Source of the DNA: Tubiluchus corallicola
Taxonomy: Eukaryota; Priapulida; Priapulimorpha; Priapulimorphida; Tubiluchidae
Assembly: GCA_030141605.1 (NCBI GenBank)
Contig: JAQGDQ010000020.1
Coordinates: 1,012,001-1,076,000 of the forward strand
Direction of reading: 5' to 3'
Length of the DNA stretch: 64,000 bases
The notes under the pieces were generated by a model. That model did not search any database, had not been told where the DNA came from, and worked only from the letters and a program-made list of their open reading frames with translations. The translations under genes were made by a program, and so were the position numbers. Shown piece by piece: positions 52,901 to 62,540 of this stretch. Every line of letters starts with the position of its first letter. Within the stretch, counting starts at the first letter, position 1.

Positions 52901-55900
52901 TGAGAACTTATCCAGTAGAAGGACCCCATTTATTTAAGGAGCTGCTACCTCGAGTTGTGGGAAACATTTTTGAATACGAGGTAAGAAAAGGACTTCTTTC
53001 AGGAATACGAAGATTTTACTCTTTGCGTAAATGTACATGGCTTGTTCTCTTACTTTAAACTTTGCTGAAGATGGTCAAGTTCATATTTAAAAAAACTTGC
53101 CCGATACTGAATTTTGTTCCTTCTGAAGTTCAGAAACATTAAAACTACTTTGCTAAATTACTAATGCAGCAACTAGTGTTGTACCATTTATCTGACATCT
53201 TCATTATCAGCCTACACCATCGGTCTGCGCCATCAGTCTGTACCATCAGCCTGCACCATCAGTCTGTACCGTCAGCCTGCACCATCAATCTGCACCATCA
53301 CTCTGCACCATCACTCTGCGCCATCAGCCTGCACTATCAGCCTGCACCATCAGTCTGTACCATCAGCCTGCACCATCAGTCTGTACCGTCAGCCTGCACC
53401 ATCAATCTGCACCATCAGTCTGCACCATCACTCTGCACCATCAGTCTGTACCATCAGCCTGCACCATCAATCTGCACCATCAGTCTGCGCCATCAGTCTG
53501 TACCATCAGTCTGCACCATCAGCCTGCGCCATCAGCCTGCACCATCAGCCTGCACCATCAATCTGCACCATCAGCCTCAGCCTACATCATCAACCTGCAC
53601 CATCAGCCTGGAGTAAAAGTAAGAGCACCAAGCTGTGTTGCAGTAAGAGAGCATGCAAGTGGTATAAAATGTTTCAAGATGAATTTTTTAAGTCTTTTTT
53701 TGAAGAGTGCTTTGTTGTGCTTTAAATCACCGTATTTTTATACAGAGTTTATTGCCATAGATTAATCACTTCATAAATATTAGCCTAATTACTTAGCCAA
53801 ATAAAAAGCATTCTATCTTCTGTACTTGTTGCTTGTGCATGTGGTCTGTAGCTTGTAGTTTATGAAATATCATTTTAAGTTCTGAGCATGCTCAAATATG
53901 GGTAGTAATCAACGGCTATAATGAGTGACTATTTGTAGACGAACCCGATGGTACTGTCGATTATCTATGCCATATTAGCGCGGGTTGTTGTTCAGAGCAC
54001 TGACATGTTTCTTCTGGTTCTACAGCAGGTGGTAAAGGAAAATGCGCAACAGGTAAATACAGTATAAATTATTAATATCATTATGCAAATAAATTACTCA
54101 AAACATTAGTACATTTACAAAAAATTGTATACTATTCGATATCATCTTGAAATTCTTACATCATAATTAATAACAGATGTGCGTAAGGGTGGCAATAACG
54201 TAGTGATGCTGACATAATGATGGTGATGATTATGATGGCATTGATGATGATGATGATAACTATGACAATGATGTCACTTTTTTCCATTTGTATACACTCA
54301 CTTAACGAGACTTTTGGTTATTAAGATTACAATTCTCAATATTTGAGAACAATGGATATGCTTCTCGTGACCGAAATTAAACGAAGCAAAACCCGGTCAG
54401 TAAATGATTGGGTTACCACTGGATTTAGTACTCTGGCGTATTTCATTCACCATTCTAATTCTAGCTATGTCTGTCATTGAGTGAGGATGTAATCAAATAC
54501 GAATGCGACTAAAACACCACTGCTGGTTCACTGTCTCACCTTAGAATATTACATTGATAATGAGCTAGATTCCTGTCATGCCACAACCATCACTACTGAG
54601 GGCAGATTTCTGGTTTGCAGAGTGTAAATTGAACAATAATATTACTTTAGGTGGAAGAATTATTTCGGGAAGTTTTGCGGATTTGGATTGACAGAATTAA
54701 CTGTATTACGCAACCAGAAAGGAGGAAAATATGCGGTCTTGCATTAGCCAACTTACTAGCTTGCAACTCAATGTAAATATTATTTAAATTACTATCTATA
54801 TTTTGTGCACCTTTACTCTTTTAATCAGAATGTCAACTTTTACTAGCTGTCATTGCCTTTAAAGCACAAGAAAACCCTCCACTTACATACAGCTTAAAAA
54901 ATTCGCCTTGAAAGTTTATACTACTCAAGTACTGCCATTTTGCATAAAGGACTTGCATCGGCAGCGATACCGTATAAAACATGTAAATTTAAATTTCCGC
55001 AATGGCAGTTAGACGCACCCATTTTGATGATAGGTAATTTGGAACAAGTTTAGATGACACTGAGTAAAGTTTGAAAAAGTAATCAGAGCATTTGTAGTGC
55101 ACACGTCACAAACTAAGTAAAATTTGAAATTACTTTATTTTGTCAATAAAATCAAAAATGCATTTTTTGGTTAGTGAGTGGTGTACCCTGGAGGTGAAAA
55201 CATTTTAAATAATCAATTTTTTTCTAGTTACATAAGTCTTTCAAGCAAGTAAGCGAAATGCTAAGTATTATAACTCGGCATAGAAAGTTTTTTTGGGACA
55301 TAGTTTAACGTTTCCTTTTCTTCCCCTGATTTACGATGTGCGTACATGATGTCATGTAATGGTGCCATTTGAACAGTATTGCAGGAGATTTTAATGTATG
55401 CAAACAAAAAATCCTTTCAATGCAAGCACGATATGCGCATAAAATTGCTATAATGTAATACAATTTTTCAAGGTGATTTCTCTGAAACCTACTTCTGGTA
55501 CCTCTTTTCTTGTCCTTTAAATTATGATAATTAATAGGCTCTTGAAATATTGGAGATATAAGTCTGTATTGACTTCAACATCATTATTCCATTCTTAATA
55601 TTTTTATAATTTTTAATGTAATGTAAAATATGTATTATATTGTATAATGCGTCTATTTGTGAATATGGAAATAAACTTATATCTATTTAAAAAAATATGT
55701 GGGGGGTCTTTTATTAGCCGACTTACAAACTTGCAACTCAAGATAAAGCAGTGCAATTGTTATAGTATTTGTGTTTTTTACATTGCCTTTACTGTTGTTT
55801 CGTGTTGTAGCAGAATACAGTGTTCATTAAAAAATTTGATATAGCAAGTTTGGCAACCGATAGGCTAAAATGTGCACTAAATAGTATTTGTTTTTATTTC

Positions 55901-57996
55901 AGCTTTTAATTAACTAGTCCAGAATACAAAGCATTGATTACTCGCTTGAGCTTATTCTGCCTAACTGCCTGTTTATATAATTTACAATGCCTTTTATTAC
56001 TGTCATCATGGTATCCATTTATAATGTAAAAATTTAGAATACGAGTAACTCATTGTGACAACACAGTATAAAAACTAGCTAAAAGCTTATTACATTAAGT
56101 ATAATGATTCATATGATGAGACTGGCATCATGGCAAAATAGACCACTTTATAGAGCTATTTCACAAGCGAGTACCGTATTTTCCCATGTATAAGAGACCC
56201 TTGTGTATAAGAGACCCCTTCAATTTTTAGGCAAAAATTCTGGAAAAAAGTTTTTTGGTAATGAATAACTTTATTCATCATAGAAATCATTAAATTCCTC
56301 ATCACTCTCATCAAAAATATCAACTGGAGTCAGACCTTCAGCAATTCCAGCCAGTTCATCATCAGAGGAGTCACTCTGCTCAAAAATGGCATTGTCCTCT
56401 TTTGACATTTAAAAAAATAATAACTTACCCGGTACATTAATTTTATCATTAGAATTTAGCCATGGAGAAGATTTATTGAAAGGAAACTATAATTATTCGA
56501 AATAAAACAGTTGTAGAGCACTTATTTCTTTAAAATCATTAGTGTCACAATTTATGCATCTTATTGAAAAGACTTACTCCCATGTATAAGAAACCCCCTA
56601 TTTTTAAAGTGAAAATTCTGAGCAAAAAAGGGTCTCTTATACACGGGAAAATACGGTAACTCAACAGATGTCTACAAAAAGAGTTAATACTGCTCCAGCA
56701 TAGATTATTATACTATATGGAATTTAGAATGAGGAAAATGTTTTTTTCACCTATTCATTGCATTTGCTTTTAGAGTCGTATTAGAGAAATTTCCAGATAT
56801 GATGATAGTGATTGTGGAGATATTACACGACGTTTGCCGTGAGGAAAATGGTAATCAAACAGAGTAAGTATGATAGTATTTCATTATTGAACGTTTAAAT
56901 CATTGTGGTTCTACTATTTTGATGATTTCTACCGATAGCAAATTGGTAGCAGTGGCACTATTACATAACTCTTAAGATGTTCTTATAATTAATACAGGTA
57001 ATTCAATTAATTAACTATTACTGGCAATATTTTGCTGGTAAAACTGGGATGATTTCACAAGTTTTTTTGAAATTTGAACAAATCACTTTCTTTTTTGCAT
57101 AGTTTTCTTCATACGTAAGCAGCTAATGTCTTAAGTACTTTGTAGAATTCGTTTTAGGCTCTTACACGCTTGATTGAAGTTAACAGTCTGTCACTGAAAT
57201 TCAGATATCAAATGTTACAAATTAATTTTGTCAATAGATGCAGGTTAATGGTAACACTCACTAACATTTTTAGCTTTTGTTTTGGACATTTTTGAACAGT
57301 TCACCTGATTTAGAATACTTATTGTTTTAGCTCTCTGATTTACACGTGCTTAGACGACATAGAGGAGGATGATTTGGATACGGAGCACGATAAGCGCAAG
57401 AGAATGGTAAGCTACCTATCAAACACTTGTAATGTGAGGAAGAGTTGCAAAATGTTTTCGTCACTCTCAACAAAATATTTTAAAATGGAACAAAATACTA
57501 GTATGGTATTGGTTATTGTGTGAATGAAAGTTAATTGACGATACTGATCTGCAAAGGCTTCATAATGGATCAAACCATCATCATGAGGGGGTGAGAGGTG
57601 AAAATAGATGGTACTTAACCGTCGTAACAATATAAATCTTAATTTGCACACATTATTTTAATGCTCCTGTAGAATATGCTAGGCTTCTCCTCATTTGTAA
57701 TACCGCATTTAAAATATTGTGTTGTGCATTTACATACTTTGGGAGTAATTGATTACCACAATGTGAACCTATCTGTTCTTTGTCTACCTATAGTTTGTTT
57801 GTTTATTTTTGTTTACATTTGTTTTTCTTTGCAGTTGTGCTTGCAAGATCCTGTACACACTGTTTCTCTGCGAGAATTCGTCATGCTGCAGTTGAACAAC
57901 TGCCAGCGTATCCACGGCAACGAGACGTTTAACAAGCTCATGACGTCGGTGGATGCAGAGATCATGTCGCAGCTGCAGGAGTTCATGAAGTCGTGA
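31648..57996 (+). CDS. IPO11: Importin-11, complete gene, 26 coding exons, 969 aa
   Basis: Importin-beta family receptor; known vertebrate importin-11 carries ubiquitin-conjugating enzymes and rpL12 into the nucleus in a RanGTP-dependent way. Exons: 31648-31785, 33319-33419, 35121-35193, 36365-36568, 37494-37623, 38554-38661, 39178-39248, 39855-39954, 40944-41036, 43155-43310, 44596-44636, 45653-45791, 46279-46384, 46834-46997, 47173-47213, 49130-49195, 49573-49737, 50591-50783, 51035-51114, 52410-52490, 52885-52980, 53939-54052, 54651-54772, 56774-56863, 57331-57406, 57835-57996. They sum to 2910 bases with every phase consistent; human IPO11 is about 975 aa. Landmarks: LKPAEHQLKQWETEPGFYS (exon 1, importin-beta N-terminal domain), VRWLAVLYFKNGVDRYWRR (exon 2), KVARLDCPRQWPDLIPTL (exon 4), LASKRLAADKKLF (exon 4), QHPFSF (exon 8), AWRYSLKPCTDVLF (exons 11-12), EHNMLRCAILTTL (exon 17), YLMEDGLELWL (exon 18), DPVHTVSLREF (exon 26). 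The protein is built of HEAT repeats throughout. All introns are GT-AG except intron 14 (AT-AC). Confidence 0.97.
33142..33307 (+). repeat. Pentanucleotide repeat tract next to IPO11 exon 2
   Basis: Runs of ATTGT, ATTAC and AGGTT five-base units, diverged from one another, end about 10 bases before the splice acceptor of exon 2 (33318). The tract takes up the usual branch-point and pyrimidine region of this intron. Confidence 0.8.
37060..37270 (+). repeat. Dispersed repeat (SINE-like), copy 2
   Basis: CTTCTAAGATAAGACGTTGG, GGCAGAGGTCTTGCCCATAT and AGATGTACATCCTTAAC match in order the copies near 26980 and 43855. It lies in IPO11 intron 4. Confidence 0.45.
37912..37981. repeat. (TC)n microsatellite
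   Basis: About 34 CT units in IPO11 intron 5, followed by a degenerate CTCC/CCTT stretch to about 38035. The open frames through it on both strands (Leu-Ser or Arg-Glu dipeptides) are not genes. Confidence 0.9.
40068..40156 (-). repeat. tRNA-derived SINE head
   Basis: In reverse orientation: GGCCGGGCACGATAGTCTCA at the start, an anticodon-like region, and the B box GGTTCAATTCC at tRNA spacing. It lies in IPO11 intron 8. Ends do not pair fully, so it is a SINE. Confidence 0.65.
40280..40486. repeat. (TAAGA)n microsatellite, about 41 units
   Basis: Nearly perfect five-base repeat of about 205 bp in IPO11 intron 8, just downstream of a SINE. It generates spurious Leu-Ser-Tyr-Leu-Ile reading frames on the minus strand. 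Confidence 0.95.
41157..41805 (-). repeat. 36-bp minisatellite, about 18 units, open in two minus-strand frames
   Basis: The unit (plus strand begins CCTATAACCCTCCTCAGTAG) repeats about 18 times in IPO11 intron 9. Because 36 is a multiple of three, two minus-strand frames stay open for about 220 codons. One encodes repeats of LAGGGATEEGYR and starts at an ATG at 41825 (MFRFRPTNESPTEED...). The other encodes LQVEVLLRRVIG. The third frame has a stop in each unit. I see no promoter, splice or secretion signal, so I call it a repeat and not a gene; unit differences are mostly TCAG versus TCGG and CCAC versus CTAC. Confidence 0.9.
42676..42745 (-). repeat. tRNA-derived SINE fragment
   Basis: Reverse orientation contains GGTTCAATTCCAGG (B box) and a tRNA-like spacing to ACTCATCTAGTGGTTACTC (A box). 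IPO11 intron 9. Confidence 0.55.
42968..43042 (-). repeat. tRNA-derived SINE fragment
   Basis: Reverse orientation: AGTAGTCTAGTGGTTATAGC (A box) and CCCGGTTCAAATCCAAGC (B box). It lies about 110 bases before IPO11 exon 10. Confidence 0.6.
43855..43980 (+). repeat. Dispersed repeat (SINE-like), copy 3
   Basis: CCTCTAAGATAAGACACTGA, CCAGCAGAGGTGTTTTGTGT, CAAGTACATGCTCCTC and GTAAACTGCCAGAATC follow the same order as copies 1 and 2. IPO11 intron 10. Confidence 0.45.
44326..44505. repeat. Degenerate (GAATGAAC/GAATGA)n tract
   Basis: About 180 bases of four- and eight-base GAATGAAC-like units in IPO11 intron 10, ending about 90 bases before exon 11. The minus-strand Ser-Phe-Ile-His frame is a by-product. 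Confidence 0.8.
44814..45425 (+). repeat. 68-bp tandem repeat, 9 units
   Basis: Units begin at 44814, 44882, 44950, 45018, 45086, 45154, 45222, 45290 and 45358, each with TGTGATGAAGCCATTACG and ending GATAATAATTTTCCT. Units differ by a few bases (CGTATG/CGCATG, CCGG/CCAG). It lies in IPO11 intron 11. Neighbouring units alternate between sequence variants, hinting at expansion in blocks of two. Confidence 0.95.
46998..47172 (+). other. U12-type AT-AC intron (IPO11 intron 14)
   Basis: After exon 14 (ends 46997, ...LRE + G) the genomic sequence reads ATATCCTTTGC, the consensus U12 5' splice site. TTCCTTAAC at 47156-47164 matches the consensus U12 branch point, and the intron ends in AC at 47171-47172, about 10 bases after the branch adenosine. 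Splicing here restores ...TLREAIDEFEF..., the same length as human ...TLKLTVDDFEF.... No GT donor in the neighbourhood gives a continuing frame; reading through meets a stop within about 10 codons. Intron length is 175 bases. Confidence 0.93.
48067..48087. repeat. (CA)n microsatellite
   Basis: Short run of about ten CA units inside a longer CA-rich stretch (48040-48100), in IPO11 intron 15. Confidence 0.7.
49335..49415 (-). repeat. tRNA-derived SINE fragment
   Basis: Reverse orientation: AGCAGTTTAGTGATCACGGC (A box) and AAGGTTCAAATCTAGG (B box). IPO11 intron 16. Confidence 0.6.
50131..50205 (-). repeat. tRNA-derived SINE fragment
   Basis: Reverse orientation: TGGTGGTCTAGTGATCTAAT (A box), GCTTGCCTTGTAAGCAGAAG and TTAGTTCAATCCAGG (B box). 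It faces the opposite way to the next SINE about 110 bases downstream, in IPO11 intron 17. Confidence 0.6.
50315..50385 (+). repeat. tRNA-derived SINE fragment
   Basis: AGTAGTGGTGTAATGCATC (A box), GCATTGTAAGCAGAAGG and CCTGGTTCAAATCC (B box) at tRNA spacing. IPO11 intron 17, inverted relative to its neighbour at 50131-50205. Confidence 0.65.
53205..53612. repeat. 13-bp minisatellite, about 30 units
   Basis: Unit CACCATCAGCCTG with variants (CAGTCTG, CAATCTG, CACTCTG, TACC, GCGCC) in IPO11 intron 21. The open plus-strand frame of Ser/His/Gln/Pro repeats arises from the 39-base (3 x 13) periodicity and is not a gene. Confidence 0.92.
54859..55520 (+). mobile_element. TTAA-bounded non-autonomous element, copy 2
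   Basis: Begins TTAAAGCACAAGAAAA (TTAA 54859-54862) and ends TTTTCTTGTCCTTTAA (TTAA 55517-55520), so the ends are inverted repeats. The interior matches copy 1 in order but is about 170 bp longer, with extra sequence near 55160-55290. It lies in IPO11 intron 23. Confidence 0.75.
56174..56656 (-). mobile_element. Pogo-like DNA transposon derivative with TA target sites
   Basis: 483 bp between TA dinucleotides (56172-56173, 56657-56658). Ends are inverted repeats of about 28 bases: CCGTATTTTCCC(A/G)TGTATA followed by AGAGACCC. The interior on the minus strand keeps an acidic 45-codon frame (56408-56271; see separate entry). The core catalytic domain is missing, so it depends on an autonomous relative. 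It lies in IPO11 intron 23, shortly before exon 24. Confidence 0.8.
56271..56408 (-). pseudogene. Acidic C-terminal remnant of a pogo-like transposase
   Basis: A 45-codon frame from ATG (56408) to TAA (56271). It is rich in Asp, Glu and Ser (SDSSDDELAGIAEG, FDESDEEFNDFYDE). Acidic tails ending in this style are common at the C-termini of pogo/Tigger/jerky-type transposases. It sits inside an element with matching TIRs, so I read it as what is left after internal deletion. It is intact but has no DNA-binding or DDE domain. Confidence 0.55.
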
Positions 57997-58378
57997 ATTT
58001 TGTGATACACTCATTGTGATGTTGTTCATATAATCGGTGAACATTTCAAAAAGTGAACTAGACTTCCAAAATGAGTGAACATTATGAGAGCAGAGTTCAC
58101 TCAAAATTTGTGTAAATGGATGTAAGAATAAGTCGCGTTCATCAACGTGTGCTGTGAATGAACATCCACGTGAACGTTATCTTTCTTGGTACTTGCTGGG
58201 AATGCAAACAAACTCTTCAAACGTTGACGCTCCCGTCACAGTAAATTAGGATAAACTTAAACTACAATGAGCAAGTGACTCGTGTTTCCGTTATTGAAAC
58301 ACTTGAGTGTGTAGTTTTAAAAACCTGAAGAAAATTTTGAACACACAAACTGAGCGTCCAATTGTGAGGCCAATTGTC

Positions 58379-58384
58379 AATAAA
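58379..58384 (+). terminator. Polyadenylation signal AATAAA of IPO11
   Basis: First AATAAA after the IPO11 stop codon (57996), giving a 3' UTR of about 400 bases. Confidence 0.55.
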
Positions 58385-58599
58385 ATGGTGGAAGATTATA
58401 CATCAGTTCAAATCAGTTCAGTTTATTTCAGTTATATATTGAAAGCAGAATATATGCAGCAGTGAAATTGTTCAGTGACTAGCGTACTGACACATAAATG
58501 TTTCGTTGCTTGTAAAATAAGAATAATTATGAACAAAATTATGAACAATTTTAAAGCGAACATTTAGCGCAGAAGCATTTATACAGGAAAAGATATTTG

Positions 58600-58812
58600 T
58601 TTGGATATTGAACACAATGAACGTTGATCTCCATTGTTCATTCTTGGAAACAGGATAGCTGTTTTGACATTGAACACAATAAATATTAATCTACATCGTT
58701 CATTTTTTGAAAAAAAGGTAACTGCTTGGGACATTGAACACAGTGAACATTTGTCTACATTGTTCATCCCTTGGAAAAGGATAACTGTTTTGAATACTGA
58801 ACACAAAGTACA
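58600..58812 (+). repeat. 62-64 bp tandem repeat, about 3.5 units
   Basis: Units contain ATTGAACACAATGAAC, CTACATTGTTCAT and GGATAACTGTTTTGA, starting near 58607, 58669, 58733 and 58795. GAACA/TGTTC pairs within each unit could fold as small hairpins. Just downstream of the IPO11 polyadenylation signal. Confidence 0.85.
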
Positions 58813-59182
58813 TTAATTGCCAACGAACATGCAAAAAATCGGTCATTCTCAGAGGGTTCTCACATCTGAGCAAACAAACAATAATTCATTATTGGATGAT
58901 TGACTGGACATGTGATTAACTTCATCAGTGACTCGAGTCAAACTTTTATTAACAATGACAGGCTTCAGTTTTACATTTTTCATGAATTAAATTTTGAAAC
59001 AGCAGGTTCAAGGTTATGCAGACTTTGCTACACATTATCAACATTGTAAGTTGTTTACGCATGTAGTCAATTTTTATTTTCTCAACAATAACTTCAGGGG
59101 TAAAAGTGAAAATTTAACATTTTATCTGGCATTTCTATACTGAAGGAATCCATTTTTACAAGCCAATTTATATACGAATACA

Positions 59183-59468
59183 CAAAAATACTTTCATGAA
59201 TATTAAAAGTACTTTTCTTAAACAATAATGACTTGCACATATCAATTGATTATTTTCAATAGAAAACAAAGTTAGGTAAGAACTTCATTTACAGTTTTGT
59301 TAAAAATTCAACATTTCCAATTGAATGTACAAAAATACTTTCATGAATATTAAAAGTACTTTTCTTAAACAATAATGAATTGCACATATCAATTGATTAT
59401 TTTCAATAAAAACAAAGTTAGGTAAGAACTTCATTTACAGTTTTGTTAAAAATTTAACATTTCCAATT
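59183..59468 (+). repeat. 147-bp direct tandem duplication
   Basis: The segment starting CAAAAATACTTTCATGAATA at 59183 is repeated from 59330 with very few changes. Recent duplication in non-coding DNA. Confidence 0.9.
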
Positions 59469-59910
59469 TTCAGGTTCATTTTTTCACATATAACTTATTT
59501 TCACAAAGATTTTTTGCCCAAACATTCAACGCATCAACAAGGAGACAGCAGTTATATGGCTACAAAATACGCGTGTGATCATTTGTAGACAATTTCAATT
59601 TAGCAGTTCAATATTATGCACATCACGCTTCTAAATGTAACAAAATTTGCATCAATTAAGAATGACGCAAAACGTACTTAATAACTTACCAATACAAACT
59701 GTGACTAAAGCAAAAGTAAATTCACTGATCAAATGCATGATTTTAAATTTGGCTAGAAAAAGTGACCACAGGTGCAAATCGGTCATTTTCTACCCCAATG
59801 TTTTACACACAGGAAAACGTTAACAAAACTACAAACCATGACTGAACGTTCCTACAGGCGAGGCATTGTTTATATAAAAAGTATCTCGTTTTCCTTGAAA
59901 TTGAACGCTA

Positions 59911-60087
59911 CAGTCAAACCTCTTTATACCGCTTACATTTGGTCTGCAAAAAAGTTGGCAATACAGCGAGTTTGGCATGACAACGAGATGCATTAATACA
60001 TACATGTCATATATAAAAACAGACATTTTGTTTTGCTAAAAATTTGGACGTTGAGGTTGGTTTATAAGGGGGCATTACAATTGACTG
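59911..60087. mobile_element. Short TIR element (MITE), CAGTC..ACCTC family, copy 2
   Basis: Starts CAGTCAAACCTCTTTATA after TA and ends ATTACAATTGACTG, near inverse of the start. The interior shares AAAAAAGTTGGC, GTTTGGCAT, GAG(A/G)(T/C)GCATT and TACATGTCA with the copy at 10995-11188. Confidence 0.65.
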
Positions 60088-60404
60088 TTTGATTGTAATT
60101 AAAATGCGATTGTTCTTATCTTAATAAAAATTTTGATTGTTAGCTATTGTACGGAATGTTCCAGAATATACCGGAGACTTAAAAATTGCTACAAACTTTA
60201 TTTAGTAAATTCAAACTGTTGCCTCGTCTCCAAAACTCTACTTTCTAGATGCCATGTCACACGTCTATTTATTAGAGTTCATATACACGATTTCCTTAAA
60301 TCAATGCAAAATGCGATAAATCAAAATTTAATAGATTGTGGTATTTGTCAGAAGCTACTGTCCTACTGTAGAGTGCGCCACTTGTGCACACAGGCATGCT
60401 GCAT

Positions 60405-60573
60405 GGTGACCGGTAACAAAGTCACAGGAAAAAAAATCACAATTTTGACAAGGAAAAAAGTCACAATTAATTTTGGCTAAGGTTAGGGTTAAGATGCTAA
60501 GGGTTGGAGGCTAGGGTTAGGGCTCATGCTGGAGTCATTTCTTTTTACCTGTGACTTTATTACCTGGATTCAC
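60405..60573. mobile_element. Palindromic MITE with GTCACAGG inverted ends
   Basis: GGTGACCGGTAACAAAGTCA at the left faces TGACTTTATTACCTGGATTC at the right, an inverted repeat of about 24 bases. The middle has TTAGGG-like runs (GGTTAGGGTTAAG, CTAGGGTTAGGG). 169 bp, non-coding. Confidence 0.6.
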
Positions 60574-62216
60574 TGCAAAAATATCATTCGTAATCCATTA
60601 ATACTGTTTACACACTAACAAAATAGAACTACTTATACAATTAACATGCTAATTAAATTAGAACAGTTAAACAATAATGTAGTAAAGCCTTCATTAAATA
60701 ACTCACATCAGCTAAAAATGCTTGAAAATAAACTGTTTACATTTTTGAAAAAGTATTTACAGTTGGATAAATGGCTCCACGTAATAAAAATTGCATTTTT
60801 AGTACTCTATAAAACAAACTATATACAGTTTTTAACAAAGCATCTTTACAATATGTACAGAATACGCATACTTCGTTTTTTCATACTTGTTATATAAACG
60901 CATAGTGCATATATAGCTGTGAAACAAGTTATAGACACTGTTATAAGAAACTTTCTATACAATAAATTTTATTTACATGATGCTAATCTATCAATTTGAT
61001 TCTAATACTCAATACAAAAATTCGCATAACACACATGCACTAAAACGAGTCCATCACTGATATTGGACTATTTATCACTAAACTTTTCTGAAAACAATGA
61101 AAAAATAATACAACTTGATTATTATGCAATATAATAATCCAATAAAAAATGTTGTAAATAATAATAATAATACTGCACCAAGAACCTGAAATAACTGCAT
61201 TTGTGGTTTAATGCAGCAAGTAACAACCAAAAGCAACATCAGGTTTTTCTTCTGTTTTCTTAACACGATAACACAATTCGGTTTTTGAATGCATAAATAC
61301 TAAATATGCAACATCTTATAATACAATTTTCAATACGTTAAGAATTTAATTGCACAATTATGTTTGTTGACACCGGGTCCATAGAGCATCAGAACACACT
61401 TTAAATATTGCACCAAATTTGATTACTCAGGCCATCCGACCAACGGTATACCGTATAACCTAAAATTAATGATCGTTGAAGATGCTTACGAATCTTGTAA
61501 GGGTGACCTGATGCAATAATCTTCAAATGTCTAAATTACACTAGTAATACAGGTTCTCATACACACTGCCAAATATAGACATTATTATTAACACAACACA
61601 TTGCTTGGCAGTATGACTTACTGTACTGGACACTAGGCTACTAAAATACTAGCGACTCAGATCAACGATTATGAAATAAAGCCATAAATTTGTATCAATT
61701 TTTAACCTTGGTAGTCCGCTAGGAATGGTGCGTTGCAAAATAATGTCAAGCACAACACAAAGTTTTACAGCTCGATTCGCAAAAATTTAGTTCGCAGTTT
61801 CTTTCCGTTTTACAGTAGCTATTTTATTCTAATTCATGATTTCTTCTGCATCATAGATCTACGTTGAATTTGAATTTAAATTTGTTTAATTGTTCCTTGC
61901 TCCTCATTCAACTTTCAAGATTCAATCTAACAACAAAACCTATCTGTAAACACACCTAATCACAGAATCATACACGATGTTCGAAATCAAGCTGTTCTCA
62001 ATTGCAGTTCAAAATGATATAATAAATTCTCAATGTTATCACAAATTCAAGAGCTTTTACGAAAGCGTTTATAAATTTTAACCCATCTAACACACTCCAG
62101 TAGCAATACAGTTAGTAGAAAATATGGTAATACAATAATAAACATAAATTTACCCAGTTTGAATTTTAAATTCAAACAAACTGCTGGAGCACCATGGTGT
62201 ATTGCAACTAAAAACA

Positions 62217-62540
62217 TTAAAGCACAAGAAACACTTTCCATAAATAAAGCTTAAAAAATTCATCTTGAAATGTTATATCACCTACATGCTGTCTTATTAC
62301 ATATGGGCTTGTGTTACCAGAAATGCTGGATAAAACTTGTAAATTTAAACTCCCACAATGACCGTTAGGTGAAGCCATTTTGAGGCTAAGTGAGATGAAA
62401 CAAGTTTATACATGTATAACGCAGAATAAAGTTTGAAAAAAATAATCAGCTTACTCATAGTACACTCTTTCCTAACCAAGGAAAAGTATAACTTACTTTA
62501 TATTGTCGATAAAAACAATACATGTTTTTTTTTGGCAAGC
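62217..62540 (+). mobile_element. TTAA-bounded element, copy 3, left part
   Basis: Begins TTAAAGCACAAGAAA (TTAA 62217-62220) and matches copies 1 and 2 through AGCTTAAAAAATTC, TGCTGTCTTATTACAT, GATAAAACTTGTAAATT and AAAGTTTGAAAAAA. The match fades after about 62540 and the right inverted end is not seen, so it is 3'-truncated or overwritten. Confidence 0.65.

Noticed and set aside
53164-53616. 150-codon Ser/His-rich frame
   Set aside because: It follows the 13-bp minisatellite in an IPO11 intron; three 13-base units make a 39-base open period.
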